NCBI RefSeq assembly: GCF_037975245.1 | Contig: NC_092566.1 | Span: 13,560,001 to 13,624,000, forward strand | Reading direction: 5' to 3' | DNA length: 64,000 nt | Origin: Apostichopus japonicus | Lineage: Eukaryota > Echinodermata > Holothuroidea > Aspidochirotida > Stichopodidae | Shown here: positions 1 to 12,200 of the stretch, piece after piece | Layout of the letters: every line of letters begins with the position of its first letter | Position numbering within the stretch: position 1 is the stretch's first letter | Position numbers and translations under genes: made by a program | The notes under the pieces: generated by a model | Seen by the model: only the letters and a program-made list of their open reading frames with translations | The model's database searches: none | What the model was told of the DNA's origin: nothing

Positions 1-206
1 GGGTGGAGGCCTGCCACCCAATGGAGGGGGCATACCATGCATACCTGGAGGTGGAGGAGGTAGATTAGGGGGGAAGTTATGCATCAGAGGAGGTGGACCC
101 ATGGGTGGCCGTGGAGGAAGTTGTGGCAGATGAGGCTGTTGGTCCAGATTGAAGAAGTTATTGGAGTCTTGAGAATTGTTTCCCATTGAGGGGGGTGGAG
201 GCAACG
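1..206 (-). CDS. RBM22: RBM22 coding exon 8, proline-rich tail (cut by the window edge)
   Basis: Encodes residues 331-399: proline runs interspersed with the [11 protein letters not shown] segment and a repeated PPPG pattern, as in the low-complexity C-terminus of RBM22. The acceptor is TTTGCAG at 207-208. The frame is still open at base 1, so the stop and 3' UTR lie outside. Confidence 0.9.
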
Positions 207-3200
207 CTGCAAAGAAAGGAAAGAATAAACAGGTGAATAAAATAAAATGAAATATTTAAGTTTTTATACACTCAAAAGGCAGTTTAGATTCTCACAGATG
301 ATTCTCACAGTATTTCTGGCTCAAACTATATTGACAAAGCATCCCCCACCACTCAGACATTACAATATGTTAAGTCACCAGCTGCCTGTAAGTTATTGCC
401 CTTTAATTTCCAGTGAAAACTTGAAAATTTTATAGAACTTTTAAAGTTTGTCAAGCACTTCTTTCAACATACCCCTGAAGCTTTTAAATACAAATTGTAT
501 AAAAATGAGCAAAAACCAAGGGACAAGTCTGCTCGAATAATTGGAATCGTACCAAGGTGTAACACCCTTTACCTCTTCAATTAATAACAATTTTCAAAAT
601 ATCCATTCAGGGCATTTTTTTACCTGCTGGTAAGCCTGGTACAGGGTTGAATGATTGGCCCTCTTCCATAATCTTCTTCTTATCATCCTGTTGGGCAAAC
701 GATTTTCCCCATTTGACATTTAACCTTCGACCTCTGATGATCAGCTTTTGGAATGACTGCTCCGATGCCATTTCTGCAGCATCCCGAATCGCGAAGGTGA
801 CGAAAGCACACTGCTGCTTCGGGATGACACTTATAGACCGAATCTCACCAAACTGGTAAAAATGATTCCTGTTGAAAAGAAAGCAAAAAGATACACAGAT
901 GATAGTACATGAGCAGTGTAGTATACAATAATATACAATATATAATATATACAAATATATATATATAATATATAAATAATATATACAATATACAAAATGA
1001 ACAATAAACCAACCAACGGGTGAAATTTGTATAGCAACAGTAACCATGGAGATAAACTTGCTTTCTGCTGCAATTTAATGAACCAACAGGTGGTAAGAGA
1101 GGCACTTAATTATTTAGAGCAGTATTCCCTACCTCAGATAATAAGAATTAAATTTCTTGCGCCAAAAAGTTGTGATTTTACTCTGTTAGTCTAACCGATA
1201 TATAATCACACTTTTCAGCCCTGATTCTAACATGCAAAATTAGACTTGCACTTACTTCAAGTCCATTTCCTTGACCTTGTCTCCAAGTCCACCGACGTAG
1301 AGAGTGGTGATAGTCTTATCTTCCGGTGGCTCCAGTTTTGGCATCGCTTCAGCTCTTCTCATCAGTTTGTCCGCCACAGGGTCGCTGGTCCCATAAAATC
1401 TGTCCTTGATGTTCTGATCCGCCAGAGGATCGTCGGGATCTGTCGGTTTCTCGTGCCTGACGACGACAAACAGTCAGACGAATCCTTTTACATTTTTAAC
1501 CTTTAAAGTATTTATAAGGAGCTTGAATATCATTACAGTTACAAAAGGTTTTGGTGCATACATCAGTTATATTTCTACGCTAGTTTTTCCCCGTTGTAAA
1601 TATCACAGCTGTGTTCTTTTCATCGGCTAAAGCATATATCTGACTCTGAACGACTTTTGAAATATATTCAATAGTCCATATTTTAACTTTAATTTATGGA
1701 TTTTGTCATCACAAACATTCTCTAAATTATCTTGTTTGGATGACTTGATTTTTACAAAGTTGAATATTAATGTCCTCTGGGCTAAAGATATACTGGATAT
1801 ATCACAAACAAGACACCTTGAAGCATGTCAAATACACACTGCATGTCACTTCAGCTAATTGATTTGTGACACTTCAGGAAAGCTTATAAGTAATCTGACC
1901 TTCGAAAAAACATCTTTAAAACAAAGTGACTTTCGGTTTTCACTGTCGTTACCCTCATCATTCCATATTGGATGATACAAGAGTTTATATCAAAATCACT
2001 CGAGTGTGATCGAGTGGGCAGAATCTCAGATGGGGATCGAGTGGGTGGAGTCTCAGATGGGGATCGAGTGGGCAGTCTCAGATGGGGATTGAGTGGGCAG
2101 TCTCAGATGGGGATTGAGTGGGGCGAGTCTCAGATGGGGATTGAGTGGGCGGAGTCTCATATGGGGATTGAGTGGGCAGAGTCTCAGATGGGGATTGAGT
2201 GGGCAGTCTCAGATGGGGATTGAGTGGGGCGAGTCTCAGATGGGAATAGGGTGGGCGGAGTCTCATATGGGGATTGAGTGGGCAGAGTCTCAGATGGGGA
2301 ATGAGTGGGCGGAGTCTCAGATGGGGAATGAATGGGCAGAGTCTCAGATGGGGATTGAGTGGGCAGATTCTCAGATGGGGATTGAGTGGGCGGAGTCTCA
2401 GATTTGGATTGGGGGCAGAGTGCTAAAATGTTACCGGATAGTCAATTAGGTGTGAGGGAAGTACATAATTAGACTGAAGACAGGTAAGAGAGGAGTGAAA
2501 TAACTTGATATTCCCCCCCCCCCCCCCACACAAAAAAACATGATAACTTCTCCAGGAGACATTGATTGTCACTACTCACAAAATAAATATTTAAAAACCA
2601 AAAATCACTCAATCTCATTTTAAAACCAGCAAGAGATGGAGAAAGAGAAAATGAAGCTATTCCGTTTCAATGACCCACCTGTAAGGGCATTCTTCTCCCC
2701 TTTTGCACTCTCCTTTGACCCAAAAGGAACAGATGTGGGGCCTGTTTCTTTTGTAGTAAGGTGTGGTGCGAGCCAACTTGAGGAGCAGGTCACTAGGGGC
2801 CTGAGCCTTCCCTACAGTGCCTCCTGGCTGTGTGCCATCTGTCAGGGCTATCTGTAGTCAAGAACAGGATTATAGAAATGGATTTACCTACTGTACTCAG
2901 GTGCTTGCTCTAATACCCCCCAAATAAATAACAAAAAACAATAGCAATGCAATACAAAACAAATCCATATATTACCCAACCTTCTCAGTAAGCCATATTA
3001 TCCAACCTTCTCAGCGATCCATATTACCCAGCCTTCTCAGTGATTCATATATTACCCAACCTTCTCAGCGATCCATATATTACCCAACCTTCTCAGTGAT
3101 CCATATATTACCCAACCTTCTCAGTGATCCATATATTACCCAACCTTCTCAGTGATCCATATATTACCCAACCTTCTCAGTGATCCATATATTACCCAAC

Positions 3201-6200
3201 CTTCTCAGTGATCCATATATTACCCAACCTTCTCAGTGATCCATATATTACCCAACCTTCTCAGCGATCCATATAATACCCAACCTTCTCAGTGATCCAT
3301 ATATTACCCAACCTTCTCAGTGATCCATATATTACCCAACCTTCTCAGTGATCCATATATTACCCAACCTTCTCAGTGATCCATATATTACCCAACCTTC
3401 TCAGTGATTCATTTACTACCCAACCTTCTCAGTGATCCATATATTACCCAACCTTCTCAGTGATCCATTTATTACCCAACCTTCTCAGTGATCCATATAT
3501 TACCTAACCTTCTCAGTGATCTATATATTACCCAACCTAGTGCTCTAAGAGATATTTCAGTCATTACAGGAAACATCAATTATGTATTTCCTTGTCATTT
3601 GATTCACTGCAGATTCAGATTGCATGCCAGAGGCACATATGATGGTTTGGCATAGATCTAACAGCAACAGACCTGTTTTACTAAGTAACTAACCTTTCTG
3701 TTAATCACTGTTAAGTGACACATAGTAAGGCCCTATTTTCAAAGTGTGTATTTCCTTGAGGTACAAAACACTTTTTTTCCAGGTATGAGCCATTTGTATT
3801 TTATCAACCTATCAAATTAACACAATATAGTGGCCAAGATGCACAAAGATCTTGACAGTAGAATGAGGAGGGAGGTTGACCTGAAGGTGATCAGTAGAAC
3901 GAGAGTGTAGGTGTTATTAGGGGACAGGTAAGTGAGGGGTGAAGTAAATTCAAGTCTTCGTTTGGCTGAAGGGATAACAAAGTCTAAGATTAAGAAGAAA
4001 GAGGTAGTAAACAGAATCATACTGGTCTAACTCACATCTTGAAAGTTTTACTACTGTCAGAATTTGATTTTGGGGAGTACTGTACACTGTGCAATTTAAT
4101 GTGATGTCACATATATATGCACAACACATCAAACTATCACTATTTTTCAATGCTCTTTTTTCACTGATCAATGTAGTTAGGAACTCTCAACTGCCCAGTA
4201 CAGTAAATTAGGATCCACAGAGTAACATAAAACATAGAATCAATGCAGAGCGGTAGAGTCAAGATATTATCATCACATCACATCAAAATATAAAGGTGAA
4301 ACAGGGTCATATACCAACAACGTAAAGAGCAACCAAATGAATATTCATAAAAGAAAGGAGTCTGTCTTTACCGTTTTGCTCTTTAAGCTAAAAGCACAAA
4401 TTGCCAAGAGGAATAATCACTCACTGAAGCACAAGCGCCAGTGACTCATATCTAGTGTCTCCCTCTCAACATTGTTTACAGAAATCTACCATTTATATAT
4501 ATATATATATATATAGTATCAAGAATTTACTTTTCACTCATAGATCTTTGTGAACTTTGGATCAATAATTTACACTTACGGGAAATGATTTTATTCCGTT
4601 CACATTTCCCTAGTAATTATTTGCTTCTATGAATCGGTGTTTATCAGATATACTGAGAATTCCTAGGTTTTGACCAAAATAAATCCAAAAAAAACCCTGA
4701 TATGCACAGCATATTTGTGTTTGTATCTTGGTATGTGAAGCCAGAATATAGCGACAATACATGAAGCGAGACTATACATAATTTCAGCCTTCCAGTAGTT
4801 AGTTGATCAAAATACTGTATGAATAAGTGTGGAAGGATGTTCAACATGACACATTTAGCATACAGTATACAAAGTGGGTTTTTTCTTTCATATCCTGTTA
4901 TGCTATAGTCTGTATTTAAGCATTGCACTAATTGAATTTCTATTACTTGAGGGGGGTATACATACATCTCTCTCCATATTCTGTGTGTAATATTCCTTGT
5001 TGACGTCGGACTTGGGCATCTCGTCTCTGATCTTGAGGGCGTTGTCTCTAACCTGTACGGGCAATCCTGTGTGAAGTCAAAATAATGAACCGGATTGATT
5101 AAAACACAAGTAATTTACATAATATATATACAGCCAGTATATATATGATCATTAATACTAAAATGTACACTCATAAGCATTTTATACATTATCTGATATT
5201 ATACAACACCTAATTGTATTCTTGTCATTTGATTGGTCAATTGCTCATTGATTGCATGCAAAATCCGCTCTATTGCACTCTATGAAATAGAACCATGGGT
5301 TATACTTTTTTGGTAGCACTTTTTTCAATGGTACAGTAAGAGAGCAGAGAAACCTGTCTGTTCAAAACAATCTGTTGCATGAGTGCATTTTACCCATCTT
5401 TAATATAACATGTTGTATAAAACAAAGAATGAATGGTTTCCATTCGTGCAAATATTTGATTCGTTGAAAGATGTAATTTGTTCCATTCAACTCAGCTGCG
5501 CCTCGTTGAATGGAACATTCCATCTTTCAACTCATGAAATATTTGCACTATTGCACTCATAACCATTCATTATTTGTATACTATGTTACCATATATATAT
5601 ACTGTAGAGAATCAATACTTAATTTGATGAATGTGTCTCGAGAGGTGGAAAAAAATACTTCTAGAGTTTTTGACGAGTCTGCAACAAAATTTTTTTCGTG
5701 CACCACCGATGAAGCTCAACATGCACTGAGGTAAACAGCAAGGTATCTTAAACCTTCCCTATAATGCCATTACTGCTGGCATTCATATTAACAATGTGTT
5801 AATTCATTGGACTTCCATTGTCTGACAAATCATAAAAATCCCTAAAATCTAACATAGATGTTTGGAGTTGGGGAAGGGGAGGGAGAATTCAGACAATGTT
5901 TGCATTAATAAGGTTATATAGCCTAAAGAATTTCAAGTTTGTATGTAGAGGGTGATTTAATATCAGGTAGAGAAAGTCCACAGTTCTCACTGAATCAAAC
6001 TACAAGAAATGTTTAATTTTCCCCAAGATTGGAAAAGGAGTTCTCTGTGAATCAATTACCCAACATCATTAGAACATTAGCCAACAGCACACAAACCAAT
6101 TCAAATGAACAGAATTCTATATCACAAAAGAATAGCAATGTGCTAGTTGATAAAATCAAATGAACAGAATTCTATATGACAAAGGAATAGCAATGTGCTA

Positions 6201-9200
6201 GTTGATAGAGGAGAAACATTTAGCAACAAAAGATGGAAGAAATATACAGATGGTTATCATTTAATAAAGCACAAACATCTCTGTATATCCCTTCTACATA
6301 ATGAAGACTTAACATACATCCTGTAATATTGATATATGTCCTGTAACATGTATGTAACACTAGACAGTAATGGACAAATTGCTGATGTCAATGAAGGGAC
6401 ATGTCAGCATCAAATATACCCCCTCCCCCCCCCCCCCCCTAAGGCATCATCCATCTTTGACTGAAAGGAGCAGAGGAATTCTGACAATGAGAGGAAGGAA
6501 TCAGGACGAGAAATAGTGGCTAACCAGCAACATTCCTCATTACTGTAAGATCTGTTATAGCTTCAAACCTACCTAATGGCACATTCTGTCACTTACGAGC
6601 AGATACAAAAACTGAAAATCATCCTTATTGTAGACACTTTTGACATTGAGCAAAAGCTATGTATTTCTGTTATTTTGATCCATTTTATTAGTACCAAGTC
6701 TTGGCATGGAAATCCATTCCTTAGTTTCAACTTTGTTTGGATAACATCATTAACCTTCACCCCATTTCCGGCCTTAAAAGTCGTAGACTTTGTTTTATGG
6801 CAAATATTCACAGCTAATAAAATGGCTATAAAACAAGCTGAGAACCTGTAGTTGTCCAAAAGTATTCTCTGATAATCTGATCTGCTGTAACTTTTGACAC
6901 TCATCCCCAGAAAATCAAGTTCTGCCTATAAAAAGCTGATAACATAAACTCTCAATTGAGTACATTTTTACAACTGGCAGTAAAATGTTCTGTACAATAT
7001 CACTATAATTTGCAGGTTATGGAATCAGTGATTGGCTACTTTAGTGTACGGAGACAGTCTTCTTGTAACAGCTAAAGACATTGTTAACACAGTACTTGAT
7101 ATGACCAAAGGTAACAAAAAAAATCCACTCTTTTGTCAATTTTATGACAAGAAATTTGGACAGGAAAATGAGGGTATAGAAGGATGATAAACTAAGGAGG
7201 CCTTGAGGGTTATGTGGGTGTTTATTATGGACATCAGCTTTACAATTGCAATGATGTTTCCATAATTGAAAGAGACACCAAACTTTCCACTTGGCATTAC
7301 ACATGTTTGATGCAGATCTTACTGCACATAGTTTAGGTGTGTTCTTTGATCGTAACATCCCTCCCCAGCTTTATACAATAATTACTAAACGACATCAATT
7401 ATATTCCAATACCACAAGTGGCTGATTAAATTAACCTTATAAGTATGTTAAGGCATAACCGAAGAGCTTTGTGGCAGGCTTGTTTGGACGACCCATGCTT
7501 GTAATTTGAGCACAGGTATTGCATGTCTAAAAAAACAAAAACAAAAAACAAAAAAAAACAATTACAAGAATAAACCTACTTGCACAGTATGACCACTAAG
7601 CAGGTAATGTACTGTGGACCTACAGTAGGCCTATCCATAATTGGCAATAAGCATTAGGACAGAAATGTTACCAGCTGACTGTACACCTGTGGGGTGAGAT
7701 AATAAAACACTTCATACTGTTGGTGGGGAGCAGGGACTACAGCACATGGATCTTTTCAATTTCTTTAAGGACACAATACTAGATGCTCTATCAGTAGCTC
7801 TATACAGTAGCTCTATGCAGTAGCTCTATACAGTACAGTAGCTCTAGTTTGCATTGGGTTGTAACTCTTTGTTGCTGACTCAACCATGTAATGTTTACCC
7901 TTACTGTAACTGGATACCACTTCATTTTAGGTTATAAATTTCCTTTGGGTGCCTCAAATTAGCCAGTTGTACATGGATACAGAAACCCAGCCATCAACAT
8001 TGGTCTATGTGATAAAGATTACTAGGTTGAACACCTTCATCCAAACAGTTAACTACACTTGTATTCTGTCTGTGAGATATCAAATATTTAATGTTCCTCC
8101 GAAGTCCGAACACACGGTTGAAGGCTTGATCAAGTCTAAGTATGACAGCAATGTGCAGTGGTGCTTAGAGTGAAGTAAATGTCTTTAAGAACAGATAAGT
8201 CTTAAGTTTCCTTAAGTTAACTTAACACTATTACTAAGTAAAGTATTAAAGGGATTGCACCTCCTAGTGACACTACTGTATGTCATCACGTGACAGATAA
8301 AATGACATGTTCCTCATAAGCCTACAAGTCATGATACTGTACCTCCCACATTGAACAAGATATGTGTTGAACTGTATGTGTAAGAGTGATTTTTATATTC
8401 ATCTGAAGCATCTCCATCCCTTTAGATCAAGATGATGAGTACATTTCTCCTTAAAGGGTGAAAGTATGTACAGTACAGTATGTACAGTACAGTATGTACA
8501 GTACAGTATGAACAGTACAGTATACAGTACAGTATGTACAGTATGAACAGTACAGTATGTACAGTACAGTATGAACAGTACAGTATGTACAGTACAGTAT
8601 AAACAGTACAGTATGAACAGTACAGTATACAGTACAGTATGTACAGTATGAACAGTACAGTATGTACAGTACAGTATGAACAGTACAGTATGTACAGTAC
8701 AGTATGTACAGTACAGTATGTACAGTATGAACAGTACAGTATGTACAGTACAGTATGAACAGTACAGTATGTACAGTACAGTATAAACAGTACAGTATGA
8801 ACAGTACAGTATACAGTACAGTATGTACAGTATGAACAGTACAGTATGTACAGTACAGTATGAACAGTACAGTATGTACAGTACAGTATAAACAGTACAG
8901 TATGAACAGTACAGTATACAGTACAGTATGTACAGTATGAACAGTACAGTATGTACAGTACAGTATGAACAGTACAGTATGTACAGTACAGTATAAACAG
9001 TACAGTATGTACAGTACAGTATGTACAGTACAGTATGTACAGTACAGTATGAACAGTACAGTATGTACCGTACAGTAAAGTATATATATTATACAGTACA
9101 GTATGTACAGTACAGTATGAACAGTACAGTATGTACAGTACAGTAAAGTATATTATACAGTACAGTATGTACTGTACAGTATGTACAGTACAGTATTTAT

Positions 9201-12200
9201 GTACAGTATGAACAGTACAGTATGTACAGTACAGTATATACAGTACAGTTTAGTATACAGTACAATATGAACAGCACAGTATGTAGAGTACAGTGCAGTA
9301 TTTACTGTATGTACAGTACAGTAGGTACAGTACAGAATGTACAGTATATACAGTACAGTACAGTGTTGTACAGTATATACTTCAACTGCTTTAAAGATAT
9401 TAAAATGAATAACCAATTTCAATTCTGGGTATTTCAAGTTCTTACCTTCCATCATTGATTATTACTGCCTCAAGGTTTGCGTATCTTTCAACACAATTTT
9501 TTTTTCAAGAACTCAAAATCGATAAAAAATTCACAAGGGGCAATCCAAAAATACCACAATTTGAAAATTAACTGTGAAAGTTGACTTTGTCCCTCAATTT
9601 AAAACACACCCCAATCTCTCTAAGGAAAAGAACACAATTAAAACATTTGCCTTTGCCCTTCGTTGCAGGGCCCCCCGCAATCTACAAAAGGACTCTGCAG
9701 AAGTCGGACTTATATTTATCATGTTTTCCTTCGTTAGAACTCCATATCTGAACAGCCTAAAAAAGAGGGAATCCTGTCATAAAATTGATTTACACATTCT
9801 GAACACGTAGGCCTAGAAGGTAAAAACAATTTCCATACAGGAGCCACCATAAAATATAAACAGGCCAGAAAGAAAAAAAACCCAACAGGGAGCACAGAGG
9901 GTAGAAAACCAAGGGGTATACTTCACAAGAAAAGGGTCAGAGAGAATATGGTAATATTTATTGCAATCCTTCTGTTTTCAGACAAAACTCCTAGAAGCAT
10001 CCTGTAAACAGATTATTGAAGAGCTTCACCAAAAAAACTAAAGTCTAAAATTAATGAATAACATAAATGGATGACCGTTTGCTTAGAGGACAGACATGAT
10101 AACCTGATAGATCTACAGTACAGGAGGCAAGTATAAATATGAATCAAATGCCAAAGTTGTTAATGCACTGTATGCCCTGTCCAGTTACCTTCAGAAATGT
10201 TTTGAAAGGTGAAATATTCCACAATAAAGACAAGGACTCCTTTTGAGAAGTTCACATGCTGTGAGCTGTACTTCTTGAACGGGACAGGTTTGAAGGATCT
10301 AGGAACGGTGAACTCTAACGCAAGATTCATTAAAAGTGCACTTTACCAATCAAAAGCAATTTACATTTTAGATTAAGTAGCCTTTGAGAGCAGTGTCTTA
10401 AAGCAATATTCAGGGTTTATCTACAAGTTTCAATGACAGGATATCTGTCTTATTAAATTGTCTAACTTAAGTTAAACTCTGTCAGTACTACACAAATGAA
10501 TAACTTATTTTTATGTCTTTGCTATAGAACTGGAAAATAGAACTTCTTCTTGCCCAACATAGTACAGTAGGTGTTGTTTACATATGAGAAGAGTATCACT
10601 CCCTGTGAGTTTTGAAGATAAACAACAAAACAAGAAACTGTTGGCTGAACTTTCTCTGTCCAGACATAAATATATGGTGGATTACATCACATAACCAACA
10701 CTGTACCTACTGTATGGATGTCTTGCTGTTAACAGTACCAGGCTACATAAATACCAATTAAGAACATCTAGTTAAGAGCTCGATAACAGCCTTGCACTTT
10801 CACTCTTTTTATTATTGAGGAAAAAAAAAGAAAGAGATGAAACAAGTAAAGTGGTCTACTAATTAAGACATGAGAGACTAAAGGACACATATGGCACTTA
10901 AATACATCCGTAGCAGCATCAGGTCTGGAAGTTGTACACCATTAATATGTATACTGTGGTCTACTTAATATGACATGAGTGACTAAAGGACACATATGGC
11001 ACTTACATACATCCGTAGCGGCATCAGGTCTGGAAGTTGTACACCATAAATATGTATACTGTGTGTCACACACAGTATCTGTTGGATATAAAAGATGCTT
11101 TTATAACAAAAAGCGTCGCCCATTACTCACCATATTCTAGGTCCAACAGACACGTCTGGCAAATATTTTTTATTTTGCTACACGTCTGACAAATTTCTGT
11201 CTTCTTGAAGCGCATTCTTGCCCCTGGGCACCACCGGAATATTGTGAAAGGTCGCAGGCAAATTTTACACTCCCTGCCATACTTTTCTTTAGTCTGTGGG
11301 AGGAACAATTTCAAAGAAATTTGTGAGAGGAAAAGAAAAGAAAAGGGATTTTAAGTGAAGTCTGAATGTCAAAGCAGAGAAAATTTTATATCGTCTTCTA
11401 AAAGTGAATGAAGGTTTTATATTTTGTTTCATAAATTGCAAGTGTCATTCTGTGCATATATATCAATTCTCAAAAATATTGTTTTTTATTGTATTTAGAA
11501 ATTTGCACTTAATGTAAGATTATATAAATGTCATTCAGAAATAAAGTACAGTAAGTTACCAATGTACAGTATTGGATAATCTCTGATGTAGAGGAAAGGG
11601 CAACTATTAAGTGTATGCATGATACTATAGGGAAACTACTGTATATGGCAACAGTGCAGGCACAATTCAAGGTTTTCATGCATTGTAGAAGTTTTCTAAA
11701 GGAATATACACTAAGGATTACTTTCTAATGGCACAATCGTACCTTTCATACCGTACAAGTCAATGGACAAAGTGTAATATACTGTACAGTATGCCATTAT
11801 AAGCTTTTGAGTAATAATCTAAAATACTATCATTCCTGTGTACATAAACTGCTATAATGTACATCTTTAAACCATTTTGCATAGAGTTTCGCTATGCCAT
11901 ACTGGATTAATTCCCCCCTGCAGTATGTCAAAATCACCAGGTTACCTTCAACTTTTTATTCCTCTAAATAACTTTTCTAAGTATTTTCATTTGTTTTAAT
12001 ATAGTTTGATGTCGTATAGTTTTGAAATACACTCTACACATTGTGAGTTACAGTATAACAAAGATGTATGCAACAATGGATTAAAATTATGCCCAAACAA
12101 CAAAAAAGCTGAATCTAGATAGAAAAAAAACTGAAAACGTTAGAAAGTTGATCTACGGGGAAAAAATCTTACAACTTCTCACAGAAAAATACTCTCTTCA

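Larger units (their letters stand above)
1457..2678 (-). other. RBM22 intron 5
   Basis: Holds the 25-27 bp minisatellite at 2010-2420 and a 15-base C run at 2513-2527. The rest (1500-2000) is plain AT-rich sequence. Confidence 0.9.
2852..4965 (-). other. RBM22 intron 4
   Basis: Holds the 28 bp minisatellite at 2962-3538 and an (AT)n run near 4495-4516. No further coding signal is seen. Confidence 0.88.
5067..11130 (-). other. RBM22 intron 3
   Basis: A 6 kb intron holding a fold-back element (5406-5588), a 55 bp duplication (6101-6207), a poly-C run (6425-6439), the gtacagta satellite (8461-9370) and a 105 bp duplication (10851-11062). Stretches 6600-8400 and 9400-10800 show only AT-rich unique sequence with scattered TACAGTA motifs. 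Confidence 0.88.

Noticed and set aside
2010-2420. Open frames with EWAESQMGI-like repeats
   Set aside because: Products of the 25-27 bp minisatellite inside RBM22 intron 5.
2962-3538. Regular 28 bp repeats resembling a CRISPR array
   Set aside because: There are no unique spacers between repeats, the units are directly adjacent, and the host is an animal.
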